A stretch of DNA of 64,000 nt from Micromonospora matsumotoense. Its GTDB lineage: Bacteria > Actinomycetota > Actinomycetes > Mycobacteriales > Micromonosporaceae. Shown here piece after piece: positions 49,973 through 58,263 of this stretch. A program made the translations under genes and the position numbers. The DNA is taken from contig NZ_FMCU01000002.1 in assembly GCF_900091525.1 (NCBI RefSeq), forward strand, positions 702,268-766,267. Reading direction: 5' to 3'. The notes beneath the pieces were generated by a model, which was given only the letters and a program-made list of their open reading frames with translations, was not told where the DNA came from and did not search any database. Position 1 is the first letter of the stretch. Each line of letters starts with the position of its first letter.

Positions 49973-50800
49973 GTGGATCTCGGGCTCAAGGGGCGGGTGG
50001 CCCTCGTCGCGGGGGGCACCAGCGGCATCGGGTTGGCCTGCGCGAAGGAGTTCGCCGCCGAGGGCGCCCAGGTGGCGATCTGCGGGCGCGACCCGCAGCG
50101 GCTGGCCGACGCCGAGCGGGAGGTGGCCCAGGTGGCTACCGGCCGGGTCAGCGCCACCAGTGTGGACCTCACCGACCCCGACGCGGCCCGCCGCTGGGTC
50201 GACGCGGTCGCCGCCGACCTGGGCGGGGTGCACGTGCTGGTGGCCGGCGGCGGCAGCCCACCGGTGGGCACCGCCACCGGGTTCGACGTCGAGGACTACC
50301 GGGCCGCCGTGGACCGGGTGCTGCTGCCGGCGGTGGCGCTGGCCACGGCCGCGCTGCCGCACCTGCGGGCCGCCGGGTGGGGGCGGCTGCTCTTCATCGC
50401 CTCCGAGACCGCCTGTGTGCCGATCGGGCCGCTGGTGCTGTCCGGGGTGACCCGGGCGGCGCTGGTCCGCTTCGCCCAGGGCCTCGCCGTCGATGTCGGC
50501 CGGGACGGCATCACCGTCAACGTGCTGGCCCCGGGCGGGGTGCGGACCCCGCCGATGGAACGCGCCGCGGCCCGGCTCGCCACCGACGGCGACGTGGAGG
50601 CCCGGCTGCGGGCGATGGGGCACCACAGCGCGCTGGGCCGGCTGGCCCGGCCGGACGAGGTGGCCGCGGTGGCCGCCTTCCTGGCCAGCGAGCGGGCCTC
50701 GTTCGTCACCGCCGGGGTGCACCTGATCGACGGGGGCGCTTCCGCGACCGGCCCGGAGCTGCCCCACCTGACCGGGGTCCGCAAGGACACCTACGCCTGA
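49973..50800 (+). CDS. Short-chain dehydrogenase/reductase with non-canonical active site
   Basis: 275 residues, GTG start. VAGGTSGIGLACAKEF gives the TGxxxGIG nucleotide site (first Thr is Ala-Gly-Gly) and VAGGGSPP replaces NNAG. The active-site Ser is in IASETACVP, but the YxxxK segment reads LSGVTRAAL, so Tyr is replaced by Ser and Lys by Arg. Variants of this LSNxxR type exist in natural-product SDRs (for example BacC-like enzymes) and may catalyse atypical reactions. Function in the cluster: possible redox or non-redox tailoring. Confidence 0.8.
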   Translation: MDLGLKGRVALVAGGTSGIGLACAKEFAAEGAQVAICGRDPQRLADAEREVAQVATGRVSATSVDLTDPDAARRWVDAVAADLGGVHVLVAGGGSPPVGTATGFDVEDYRAAVDRVLLPAVALATAALPHLRAAGWGRLLFIASETACVPIGPLVLSGVTRAALVRFAQGLAVDVGRDGITVNVLAPGGVRTPPMERAAARLATDGDVEARLRAMGHHSALGRLARPDEVAAVAAFLASERASFVTAGVHLIDGGASATGPELPHLTGVRKDTYA

Positions 50801-50876
50801 CCCCCTCCCGCCTGACCACCGCCCGCCCGGCTCCGGCCGGCCCGACGCCCCGCCTCACGCACGAAGGAGTGCCCGC

Positions 50877-51716
50877 ATGTCCACGACCAGCCAGTTCACC
50901 GAACGGGACGTCTCCGAATTCTTCGACCAGACCACCCAGACGTACCTGAGTTTCTGGGACAGCGAGGGGGTGCTGCACACCGGCTACTTCGCCGACGCCG
51001 ACGACACCGACTACCCGGCGGCGGCCGACCGGACCTCCGACATCCTCGCCGCCGACGCCGGCATCGACACCTCCTCGACGGTGCTGGACGTCGGCTGCGG
51101 CTGCGGCAACTTCCTGCTGCGGCTGGCCGAGCGCACCGGGTGCCGGGGCGAGGGGCTGGACCTGAGCATCGAGCGGGTCCGGTTCGCCCAGGGCAAGCTC
51201 GCCGAGCGCGGCGACGGGTTGCCGATCGCCTTCCGCCACGGCTCGGCCACCGCCATGCCGTACGGCGACGGCAGCTTCAGCCACGTGGTCAGCCAGGACG
51301 CGCTGTTCCTGGTGCCGGACAAGCCGCGCAGCCACGCGGAGATGTTCCGGGTGCTGACCCCCGGCGGGACGCTGGCCGTCACCGACTTCCTGCAACCCGT
51401 CGCCGAGATCGGCGAGGCGGCCCGCCGGCACGTCTACGACCGGGTGCGGTGGAGCAGCGGCTACTCCCTCGACGGCTACCGGGAGGCGTTGACCGCGGCC
51501 GGGTTCGAGGTGACCGTCGCCCGCAGCCTGGACAGCCACATCCGGCAGACCTACCGGGTGCTCGGGGAGACCGCCCGGCAGCGGGCCGCCGCCAGCGACG
51601 ACGAGGCGGCCCGGCAGTGGATCCTCGGTTTCGCCGCCTCCTGCGACGAGATCCAGGCCGCGATCGACCGGGGCGAGTTCGGCTGGGGCATGTTCGTCGC
51701 CCGCAAACCGGCCTGA
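50877..51716 (+). CDS. SAM-dependent methyltransferase
   Basis: 279 residues, ATG with GAAGGAG. VLDVGCGCGNFLLRLAERTG is motif I, followed by GLDLS (acidic loop), and the N-terminal SFWDSEGVLHTGYF is typical of natural-product small-molecule C/O-methyltransferases (geranyl-diphosphate or rifamycin-type). It probably methylates the cluster product or precursor. Next gene is the encapsulin-like shell, 97 bases on. Confidence 0.85.
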   Translation: MSTTSQFTERDVSEFFDQTTQTYLSFWDSEGVLHTGYFADADDTDYPAAADRTSDILAADAGIDTSSTVLDVGCGCGNFLLRLAERTGCRGEGLDLSIERVRFAQGKLAERGDGLPIAFRHGSATAMPYGDGSFSHVVSQDALFLVPDKPRSHAEMFRVLTPGGTLAVTDFLQPVAEIGEAARRHVYDRVRWSSGYSLDGYREALTAAGFEVTVARSLDSHIRQTYRVLGETARQRAAASDDEAARQWILGFAASCDEIQAAIDRGEFGWGMFVARKPA

Positions 51717-51813
51717 CCGGCCCGCCACGCCGCCTCGCGCGCCGGCCCGTGCGACTGGCCGCACCGGCCGCCGGCCGGCATCCGCGCACCAGCTGAGACC
51801 AGGAGGGCAAGTC

Positions 51814-52689
51814 ATGCAGCGCACCGACACCGTCAAGCGGACGATCGCCGAGGTGGTCGCCGAACGCAAGACCCAGATGTCGCCCGGCGGGCTGTTCGTC
51901 GAGGCGTTCGCCAAGGAGGGTTTCGGCACCGCCGTCGACTACGACGTCACCATCACCGACTCGCTCACCAGTTCCCGGCGCAAGCCCCGCTACCCGTCGC
52001 GCAACGTGCTCAAGGTGGTCGACCTGTCCCGGGAGCCGCAGGAGTTCTACTGGCACGAGAGCCCGCCCCGCCCGGGTGACCCCGCCGTGGACGGCGCGGA
52101 CCTGCGTCGGGAGGCCGCCAACCACTTCCACCGCTCCCCCATCCCGGAGCTGCTGACCACCCGGGCGTGGGTGCAGGTGCCCGACGAACTGTGGGCCGAC
52201 CCGGTCGGCTTCGCCCAGTTCATCGACTACCGCCTGGTGGTGCGGCTGGCCACCGCCGAAAACCACACCATCCTGCGCGGCGAGGGCGGGCTGCTGAACA
52301 TGCCGCAGCTCGGCCGGCTCACCGACCCCGCGCCGTTCGCCTCGAGCATCCTGGCCGCCTGCAACGAGGTCGAGCAGATGGGCAGCACCGCCGACGGGCT
52401 GATCATCAACCCGGCGGACTACTACCGGCTGCTCGGCGAGGGCCACCTGATGCGCGACGTGGAGGAGAACGGCGTCTTCATCGTCCGGACCCGGCTGGTG
52501 GACCCGGGCACCGCGATCGTCGGCGACTTCGGCCACGGCGCGGTGCTGTTCGACGCCGGCCGGTCGACCATCCGGTTCGCCGAGCCGCCGCCGGGGACCT
52601 TCGCCGAGCCGGGTCGGGCGCTGTGCGCCGAGATCTGGGAACGGGTCGTGGTCAACCTGCCCACCTGCTTCTTCGTCGTCACCCTGTAG
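51814..52689 (+). CDS. HK97-fold encapsulin-like shell protein (Family 3 type)
   Basis: 291 residues, ATG with AGGAGGG. The domain order is that of HK97-type encapsulins: N-terminal arm, E-loop (AKEGFGTAVDYDVTITDSL region), P-domain, A-domain. Signs are AENHTILRGEGG, a GLIINPADYYRLL spine, FIVRTRLVDPGTAIVGDFG, and a C-terminal CAEIWERVVVNLP. No phage genes are nearby; all neighbours are tailoring enzymes. This fits Family 3 (natural-product) encapsulins, self-assembling icosahedral compartments within biosynthetic clusters, described from actinomycetes and myxobacteria. Possible cargo is one of the flanking enzymes (SDR, sulfotransferase or oxidase). Fold assignment is by motif reading; the cargo is unknown. 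Confidence 0.75.
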   Translation: MQRTDTVKRTIAEVVAERKTQMSPGGLFVEAFAKEGFGTAVDYDVTITDSLTSSRRKPRYPSRNVLKVVDLSREPQEFYWHESPPRPGDPAVDGADLRREAANHFHRSPIPELLTTRAWVQVPDELWADPVGFAQFIDYRLVVRLATAENHTILRGEGGLLNMPQLGRLTDPAPFASSILAACNEVEQMGSTADGLIINPADYYRLLGEGHLMRDVEENGVFIVRTRLVDPGTAIVGDFGHGAVLFDAGRSTIRFAEPPPGTFAEPGRALCAEIWERVVVNLPTCFFVVTL

Positions 52690-52699
52690 CGGGGTCGAC

Positions 52700-54001
52700 G
52701 TGGCGACGACGCCCACGCCGGATGCCGTACCGGGGCGGTCCGATCCCGACGTCCTGGTCGTCGGCGCGGGCGTGGCCGGGCTGTTCTGCGCCTGGTTCCT
52801 GCGCCGGGCCGGGCTGAGCGTGACCGTGGTGGACCGGGGCGAGGTCGGCGACCCGGCCGCCTGCTCGTCGGGGAACACCGGCTTCGTCGGCACCCAAGGC
52901 GCCGCGCCGCTGGCCGAGCCCGGCGTGCCGGCGAAGGGGCTGCGCTGGCTGCTCCACCCGGAGAGCCCGTTCCACGTCCGGCCCCGGCTCGACCGGGAGC
53001 TACTCACCTGGCTGTGGCACTTCCGCCGGCACTGCACCGAGCGGCAGGCCCGCGCCGGCTTCGAGGTGCTGCTCGACCTCAAGCAGCGCAGCCTGGCCAT
53101 CCTGCGGGAGGTCTGCGCGCACGACGAGCTGGCCGGCACCCTCACCGCGCGCGGCATGCTCCTGGCCTGCAAGACCCCCGAGGGGTACGCGCAGGCGCGC
53201 GCGACGGTGCCGGCGGCGGTGACCCGGGGGGTGCCGCTGCGGACCCTGGACCCGGCGGAGCTGGCCCGGCTCCAGCCGGGGGTCGAGTTCGCCGTCGCGG
53301 GGGCGCTGCTCAACGAGGAGGGTGCCGCCCTGCACATCCCGGCGTTCCTGGTCGCCTTCGCCCGGTTGCTGCGCGCCAGCGGGGTGGAGATCCTCACCGA
53401 CACCGAGGTACGGGGTTTCGAGACCGTCGACCGGCTGGTCCGCACCGTCCGGACCAGCCGGGGTGACCTGCGCGCCGGGGAGGTGGTGCTCGCCGCCGGG
53501 GTGTGGTCGGTGGCCTGCGCCCGGCAGTTGGGTGTCGGCCTGCTGCTGCAACCCGCCAAGGGGTACGCGGTGACCGTCGACTCCGGACCGGCCACCCCGA
53601 CGCTGCCGGTCCTGCTCAGCGAGGGAAAGGTGGCGGTCATGCCGTTGGGAGACCGGGTCCGTCTCGCCGGGACACTGGAGCTGACCGGCCTGGACACCAC
53701 CGTGTCCCCGCGCCGGGTCGAGGGGATCCGGCGCACCGTGCGGTCGTACCTGCCGGCGATGGACTCCGGTGGTCGGGTGCGGGTGTGGAGCGGGCTGCGG
53801 CCGTGCACCCCGGACAGTCTGCCGCTGATCGGCCGGCTGGGGTCGTACCGCAACGTCAGCGTCGCCACCGGGCACGGGCACATCGGGATGGGACTCGCCC
53901 CGGCCGGCGGCCGGCTGCTCGCCCAACTCGTCACCGGTACGCCACCGGACGTGCCGGTGGCGACGTTCGCGGTGGACCGGCACCGCCGGAGGGCCCGGTG
54001 A
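52700..54001 (+). CDS. FAD-dependent D-amino-acid/glycine oxidase-like (DadA family)
   Basis: 433 residues, GTG start. DVLVVGAGVAGLFCAWFLRR is the FAD Rossmann site near residue 12. Closing segment GLRPCTPDSLPLIGRLG and SVATGHGHIGMGLAPAGG match DadA/DAO substrate and FAD-binding motifs. Oxidises amines or D-amino acids to imines or keto acids. Overlaps the next gene by 4 (GTGA). With the racemase it suggests amino-acid chemistry: racemise then oxidise. Confidence 0.85.
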   Translation: MATTPTPDAVPGRSDPDVLVVGAGVAGLFCAWFLRRAGLSVTVVDRGEVGDPAACSSGNTGFVGTQGAAPLAEPGVPAKGLRWLLHPESPFHVRPRLDRELLTWLWHFRRHCTERQARAGFEVLLDLKQRSLAILREVCAHDELAGTLTARGMLLACKTPEGYAQARATVPAAVTRGVPLRTLDPAELARLQPGVEFAVAGALLNEEGAALHIPAFLVAFARLLRASGVEILTDTEVRGFETVDRLVRTVRTSRGDLRAGEVVLAAGVWSVACARQLGVGLLLQPAKGYAVTVDSGPATPTLPVLLSEGKVAVMPLGDRVRLAGTLELTGLDTTVSPRRVEGIRRTVRSYLPAMDSGGRVRVWSGLRPCTPDSLPLIGRLGSYRNVSVATGHGHIGMGLAPAGGRLLAQLVTGTPPDVPVATFAVDRHRRRAR

Positions 54002-54696
54002 GCGCGCCGGCGATCGGGGTGCTCTGCCTCCAGACCAGCTTCGACAAGATCCCCGGCCACATCCGCAACCCGGTGACCTTCGACTTCCCGGTGGTGTACC
54101 GGGTCGTCGAGGGGGCCACCCCGCAGCGGCTGGTCCGCGAGGCGGACCCGACCCTGCTGACGCCGTTCATCACGGCCGCCCGGGAGCTGCAGGGTGCCGG
54201 GGTCGCCGCGATCACCGGGGCGTGCGGTTTCCTGGTGCTGTTCCAGGCGGAGCTGGCCGCCGCCGTGGACGTGCCGCTGCACTCGTCGAGCCTGCTCCAG
54301 TTGCCGATGGTGCACCGGATGCTCGGTCCGGGCCGCACGGTCGGCGTGCTGACCGCCGACGCGGCGGCGCTGACGCCCCGGCACCTGGCCGCGGTCGGCG
54401 CGCAGGACGTGCCGATCCGGGTGGCCGGGATGGCCGACGCCCCGGAGTTCCGGGAGGTGATGCTGGAGGGTCGACGCGACGCCCTCGACGTCGACCGGTT
54501 GGCCGCCGAGGTGCTGGACCGGGCGGACGCCCTGGCCGGTCCGGGCCTGGGCGCGGTGGTCATCGAGTGCACCGACCTGGTGCCGTTCGCGCACCTGATC
54601 CAGGCCCGGCTCGGGGTGCCGGTCTACGACATCGTCACCCTCACCACCATGGTGCACGCCGGCCTGGCCCGTCACCCGTACGCCGACCGCCGGTAA
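53998..54696 (+). CDS. Aspartate/glutamate racemase-like protein
   Basis: 232 residues, GTG overlapping the previous stop. The Asp/Glu racemase fold has two catalytic cysteines: Cys76 in ITGACGF and Cys191 in VIECTDL, both in the expected positions. Substrate could be Asp/Glu or a hydantoin/maleate-like acid. Last gene of the operon; a strong hairpin terminator follows at 54710. Confidence 0.8.
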   Translation: MSAPAIGVLCLQTSFDKIPGHIRNPVTFDFPVVYRVVEGATPQRLVREADPTLLTPFITAARELQGAGVAAITGACGFLVLFQAELAAAVDVPLHSSSLLQLPMVHRMLGPGRTVGVLTADAAALTPRHLAAVGAQDVPIRVAGMADAPEFREVMLEGRRDALDVDRLAAEVLDRADALAGPGLGAVVIECTDLVPFAHLIQARLGVPVYDIVTLTTMVHAGLARHPYADRR

Positions 54697-54709
54697 CCGC
54701 GCCCCCGTC

Positions 54710-54756
54710 CCGCCGGTCGGCAGGGTCCGCTTCGGACCCTGCCGACCGGCGGTTCT
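54710..54756 (+). terminator. Perfect 20-bp hairpin terminator
   Basis: Left arm 54710-54729 and right arm 54733-54752 are exact reverse complements, with a 3-base loop (54730-54732) and TTCT after it. This is the strongest such hairpin in the window and lies right after the racemase stop. It should end the encapsulin-type operon before the lanthipeptide locus. Confidence 0.85.
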
Positions 54757-55020
54757 CTGCGTGTGCCGCCAGGTCCCGCCCGCAGTTCCGATCGCACTGC
54801 TCCGCACGGATTCCCACGCCCCGCTCGTCGCCGCGCGCCCGGGGCGGTGTTCGCCGGCGGTGATCCGCAGGTGATGCGGTATTCACGATTTCAAACTCCG
54901 CCATTGTCACGAGTTTCCGGTCGGAATCTCACCGTCGGTCGATGACGCATCGCACTGTGCTCAACAGCCCGCCGATCGCAGGATTGACGTCAACCGATCA
55001 GGGGATGGGAGGCAGCCGAG
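54757..55020. other. Intergenic region upstream of the lanthipeptide locus
   Basis: About 265 bases between the terminator and the synthetase gene. The segment 54870-54940 is lower in GC and has several TTTC/CACG runs; it should contain the ram-type promoter. A GGGAGG ribosome site ends it, just before the ATG at 55021. No other gene is seen. Confidence 0.5.
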
Positions 55021-57618
55021 ATGGACGACAGATACGACTCGTACTGCGCGGTCGACCCGCTCTTCTACGACTCGTTGTCCAGCGCGAGCGCCACCGCCAC
55101 CGGCATCGGCTACGCCGCGGACCGCCCGCAGCCGGCGGGCTGGGAGTCCGAGGTCAAAGACGACTGGCTGATCCACGCGCCGGTCGGCGGCACCCTGCCC
55201 GCCCAGGGTTGGAAGATCCACGTCTCGGCCCGGCTGGACAACGCCGAGCGGGTGCTGACCCAGGTGATGGAGTACTGCCAGCCGCGCGGCATCCCCTTCA
55301 AGCACCTGCGCGGCCCCCGGATGCTGCTGATGCGCAACAGCAAGTACGCCCGCCGGGGCGGCAGCGGCAAGTTCGTCACCGTCTACCCGCGTGACGACGC
55401 CGAGCTGGAGCTGACCGCCAAGGAATTGGCGGCGCTGCTCGACGGTGAGCAGGGGCCCTACATCCTGAGCGACCTGCGCTACGGCGACGGCCCGGTCTAC
55501 CTGCGCTACGGCGGTTTCGCCGCCCGCTACTGCCTCTCCGCCGAGGGTCAGGTCGTGCCGGCCATCGCCGACGCCACCGGCACCCTGGTGCCCGACCGCC
55601 GCGACCCGGTGTTCCACCTGCCCGACTGGGTCACCCTGCCCGACTTCCTCGCCCCGCACCTGGCCGCCCGCAACGCCGCCAGCACCACCGAGCTGCCCTA
55701 CCGGATCGAGAAGGTCATCCACTTCTCCAACGGTGGCGGCCTGTACGAGGCCCGGGACACCCGTACCGACGCCCGGGTGGTGTTGAAGGAGGCCCGCCCG
55801 CACGCCGGTCTCGACGCCACCGGGGCGGACGCGGTGACCCGGCTGCGGCGGGAGGCCAGCGTGCTGCGCCAACTCGCCGACGTCCCGCACCTGGTCCGGG
55901 TGCACGACGAGTTCAGCTTCGGCGGGCACGAGTTCCTGGCCCTGGAGTTCGTCGAGGGCAGCCCGCTCAACCAGCAGGTGGTGCAGCGCTACCCGCTGGT
56001 GCACCCGGACGCCGACCGGGCCGACTACACCCGCTGGGCGCTGGACGTGCACCGGCAGGTCGCCGAGGCGGTCGACGCCATCCACGCGCACGGCATCGTC
56101 TACGGCGACCTGCACATGTTCAACATCATGGTCGGCGACGACGGCGCGGTAACCCTGATCGACTTCGAGGTCGCCGCGCCGGCCGCCGACGCGAGCCGCC
56201 CGGCGCTGCGCAACCAGGCGTTCGCCGCACCCCGCGACCGGGTCGGCCCCGACGTCGACCGCTACGCCCTGGCCTGCCTGCGGCTGGCCCTGTTCCTGCC
56301 GCTGACCGCGATGCTGCGACTGGCCCCGGCGAAGGCGGCGCACCTGGCCGACGTGGTGGCCGCGCACTTCCCGGTCGACCGGGCACTGCTCGACGAGACC
56401 GTCGCGGTGATCGTCGGCGACCCACCGACCGCCCCCGCGCCCGTCACCCCGGCGGCGACGACTTCGGCCGGGACGGGGCTGGACCCGGACGTGGTACGGG
56501 TCGACCCGGACGACTGGCCCGGTCTGCGTGACCGGCTGGCCCGGGCGATCACCGCCAGCGCCACACCGCAGCGCGACGACCGGCTCTTCCCCGGCGACAT
56601 CCGGCAGTTCAGCGGCAGCGACGGCGGGTTGAACCTCGCCCACGGCGCGGCCGGGGTGCTCTGGGCGTTGCACGCCAGCGGTGCCCCCGTCGACCCCCGC
56701 CACGTCCGGTGGCTGATCGACCGGGTCCGGGAACCGGCCTCCGGCAGCCGACTCGGCTTCTTCGACGGGCTGCACGGGGTGGCGTACGTGCTGGACCTGC
56801 TCGGGCACCGCGACGAGGCCCGCCGGCTACTCGACCGCTGTCTCGACGAACCGTGGACGGAGCTCGGCAACGACCTGGTCGGTGGCCTGCCCGGCATCGC
56901 GCTGAACCTGCACCACTTCGCCGCGCGGACCGGCGAGTCCCGCTACGCCACCGCCGCCCGGCGCGCCGTCGACCTGGTCGTCGACCGGCTCGGCGACGTC
57001 GACTCGGTGGCCGAGATCAGCGGTGGCAGGTACCCGTACGCGGGACTGATGCGCGGCGGGTCCGGGGTGGCGCTGATGTTGCTGGGCCAGCACGAGCGGG
57101 AGCCCGACGAACGCCTGCTCGACCACGCCGCCACCGCACTGCGGCAGGACCTGCGCCGGTGCGTCCGCCGCGACGACGGACACCTGGAGGTCAACGAGGG
57201 CTGGCGGACCATGCCGTACCTCGCCGAGGGCAGCGTCGGGGTGGGACTGGTGCTCGACCGGTACCTGCGCCACCGGGCCGACGACACCCTGTCCGCGCAG
57301 GCCGAGGCGATCCGCCGCTGCGCCGACTTCCCGTTCTACGCCCAGTCCGGTCTGTTCGCCGGCCGTGCCGGCATCGTGGCCTACCTGGCCGGCCGGGGCG
57401 AGTACGAGGTGGCCCACACCCAGGCCCGGCTGCTGGGCTGGCACGCCCTGCCGTACGCCGACGGCACCGCCTTCCCCGGCGACCAGTTGCTGCGGCTCTC
57501 CATGGACCTGGCCACCGGCACCGCAGGGGTGCTGGCCGCCGTGGCGGCCAGCCGACCCACCGACCCGGTCCGGTTGCCGCTGCTCGGCCCGACCGGCGAC
57601 ACCACCCCGGCCGGCTGA
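55021..57618 (+). CDS. ramC: Class III lanthipeptide synthetase LanKC (RamC-like)
   Basis: 865 residues, ATG with GGGAGG. Residues 1-225: lyase-like N-domain (SKYARRGGSGKFVTVYP). Residues 226-500: kinase with HGIVYGDLHMFN near 357 and LIDFEV near 379. Residues 530-865: cyclase-like LanC fold with GGSGVALMLL and GLFAGRAGIVAYLAG but no CxG zinc-ligand Cys pair, as in class III. It phosphorylates Ser residues of the precursor, eliminates phosphate and closes the rings. The next genes are RamS-like precursors with cores nearly identical to SapB, a known hydrophobic morphogen for aerial growth. Confidence 0.9.
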   Translation: MDDRYDSYCAVDPLFYDSLSSASATATGIGYAADRPQPAGWESEVKDDWLIHAPVGGTLPAQGWKIHVSARLDNAERVLTQVMEYCQPRGIPFKHLRGPRMLLMRNSKYARRGGSGKFVTVYPRDDAELELTAKELAALLDGEQGPYILSDLRYGDGPVYLRYGGFAARYCLSAEGQVVPAIADATGTLVPDRRDPVFHLPDWVTLPDFLAPHLAARNAASTTELPYRIEKVIHFSNGGGLYEARDTRTDARVVLKEARPHAGLDATGADAVTRLRREASVLRQLADVPHLVRVHDEFSFGGHEFLALEFVEGSPLNQQVVQRYPLVHPDADRADYTRWALDVHRQVAEAVDAIHAHGIVYGDLHMFNIMVGDDGAVTLIDFEVAAPAADASRPALRNQAFAAPRDRVGPDVDRYALACLRLALFLPLTAMLRLAPAKAAHLADVVAAHFPVDRALLDETVAVIVGDPPTAPAPVTPAATTSAGTGLDPDVVRVDPDDWPGLRDRLARAITASATPQRDDRLFPGDIRQFSGSDGGLNLAHGAAGVLWALHASGAPVDPRHVRWLIDRVREPASGSRLGFFDGLHGVAYVLDLLGHRDEARRLLDRCLDEPWTELGNDLVGGLPGIALNLHHFAARTGESRYATAARRAVDLVVDRLGDVDSVAEISGGRYPYAGLMRGGSGVALMLLGQHEREPDERLLDHAATALRQDLRRCVRRDDGHLEVNEGWRTMPYLAEGSVGVGLVLDRYLRHRADDTLSAQAEAIRRCADFPFYAQSGLFAGRAGIVAYLAGRGEYEVAHTQARLLGWHALPYADGTAFPGDQLLRLSMDLATGTAGVLAAVAASRPTDPVRLPLLGPTGDTTPAG

Positions 57619-57687
57619 CGGCCCACCCGCTCCCCGGGGGTCACCCCGGGGCCCACCGACCCGACGACTGTGGAAAGGAGGAATGAC

Positions 57688-57807
57688 ATGGCCCTGCTCG
57701 ACCTTCAGGGGATGGAGCTGCCGGCCGCCGAGCGTACCGGCGGCGGCAGCCGGGCGAGTTTGCTGCTCTGCGGCGACAGCTCGCTGAGCGTCACCACCTG
57801 CAACTGA
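57688..57807 (+). CDS. ramS: SapB-like class III lanthipeptide precursor 1 (RamS-like)
   Basis: 39 residues, ATG after AAAGGAGG. Leader MALLDLQGMELPAAERTGG; core ends SRASLLLCGDSSLSVTTCN, which I recall as almost identical to the SapB core of Streptomyces coelicolor (one Ile to Val change). Two S-x-x-L-x-x-C type ring motifs (SLLLC and SSLSVTTC) are present. Modified by the upstream LanKC and probably exported by the ABC pair downstream. Too short for standard gene callers. Confidence 0.9.
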   Translation: MALLDLQGMELPAAERTGGGSRASLLLCGDSSLSVTTCN

Positions 57808-57879
57808 GCCCACGGTCGTCGACCCGACGGCCAGCCTCAACCACCAGGCACATCCACATCGACAGAAAGAGGTAAGACC

Positions 57880-57999
57880 ATGGCTCTGCTCGACCTCCAG
57901 GCGATGGAACTGCCGGCCACCGAGCGCACCGGCGGCGGCAGCCAGGCCAGCCTCCTGCTCTGCGGCGACAGCTCGCTGAGCGTCACCACCTGCAACTGA
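57880..57999 (+). CDS. ramS: SapB-like lanthipeptide precursor 2
   Basis: 39 residues, ATG after AAAGAGG. Leader differs from copy 1 (ELPATERTGG; QAM for QGM) and core SQASLLLCGDSSLSVTTCN has Gln in place of Arg. Starts 192 bases after copy 1. The protein is identical to copy 3. Confidence 0.9.
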   Translation: MALLDLQAMELPATERTGGGSQASLLLCGDSSLSVTTCN

Positions 58000-58073
58000 G
58001 CCCACGGTCGTCGGCCCGACGACCAGGTTCAACCACCAGGCACATCATCCATACGACAGAAAGAGGTAAGACC

Positions 58074-58193
58074 ATGGCTCTGCTCGACCTCCAGGCGATG
58101 GAACTGCCGGCCACCGAGCGCACCGGCGGCGGCAGCCAGGCCAGCCTCCTGCTCTGCGGCGACAGCTCGCTGAGCGTCACCACCTGCAACTGA
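58074..58193 (+). CDS. ramS: SapB-like lanthipeptide precursor 3
   Basis: 39 residues, identical in protein sequence to copy 2 and starting 194 bases after it, with the same AAAGAGG ribosome site. Followed by a hairpin at 58210-58241 that may control read-through to the exporter genes. Confidence 0.9.
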   Translation: MALLDLQAMELPATERTGGGSQASLLLCGDSSLSVTTCN

Positions 58194-58209
58194 TCGACCG
58201 GTATCGCAT

Positions 58210-58241
58210 GGCCCCGGACCGGCACCTGCCGGTCCGGGGCC
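58210..58241 (+). terminator. Hairpin between precursors and exporter genes (attenuator-like)
   Basis: Inverted repeat with 15-bp arms 58210-58224 and 58227-58241. Its loop is formally two bases, so the top C/A-T/G pairs are probably open. No U-run follows, so it is more likely a partial terminator or RNA stabiliser: precursor mRNA is usually more abundant than that of the processing genes. Confidence 0.6.
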
Positions 58242-58263
58242 GCGCGGCGTGGGAGGGGGCGTG

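Larger units (their letters stand above)
57808..58193 (+). repeat. Tandem duplication of the precursor unit
   Basis: Two copies of about 194 bases, each of leading intergenic sequence plus precursor gene (GCCCACGGTCGTCG..., ACCACCAGGCACATC..., GACAGAAAGAGGTAAGACC common to both). Differences are few and mostly in the spacer. Copy 1 (57688) is more diverged. This indicates a recent duplication of copy 2/3. Confidence 0.85.

Noticed and set aside
51814..52689. Prophage capsid gene
   Set aside because: HK97-like, but no terminase, portal, protease, tail or integrase genes are nearby; all neighbours are biosynthetic.
51379..54807. 1142-codon minus-strand frame across the encapsulin/oxidase genes
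   Set aside because: Shadow of three plus-strand genes with ribosome sites and conserved motifs.
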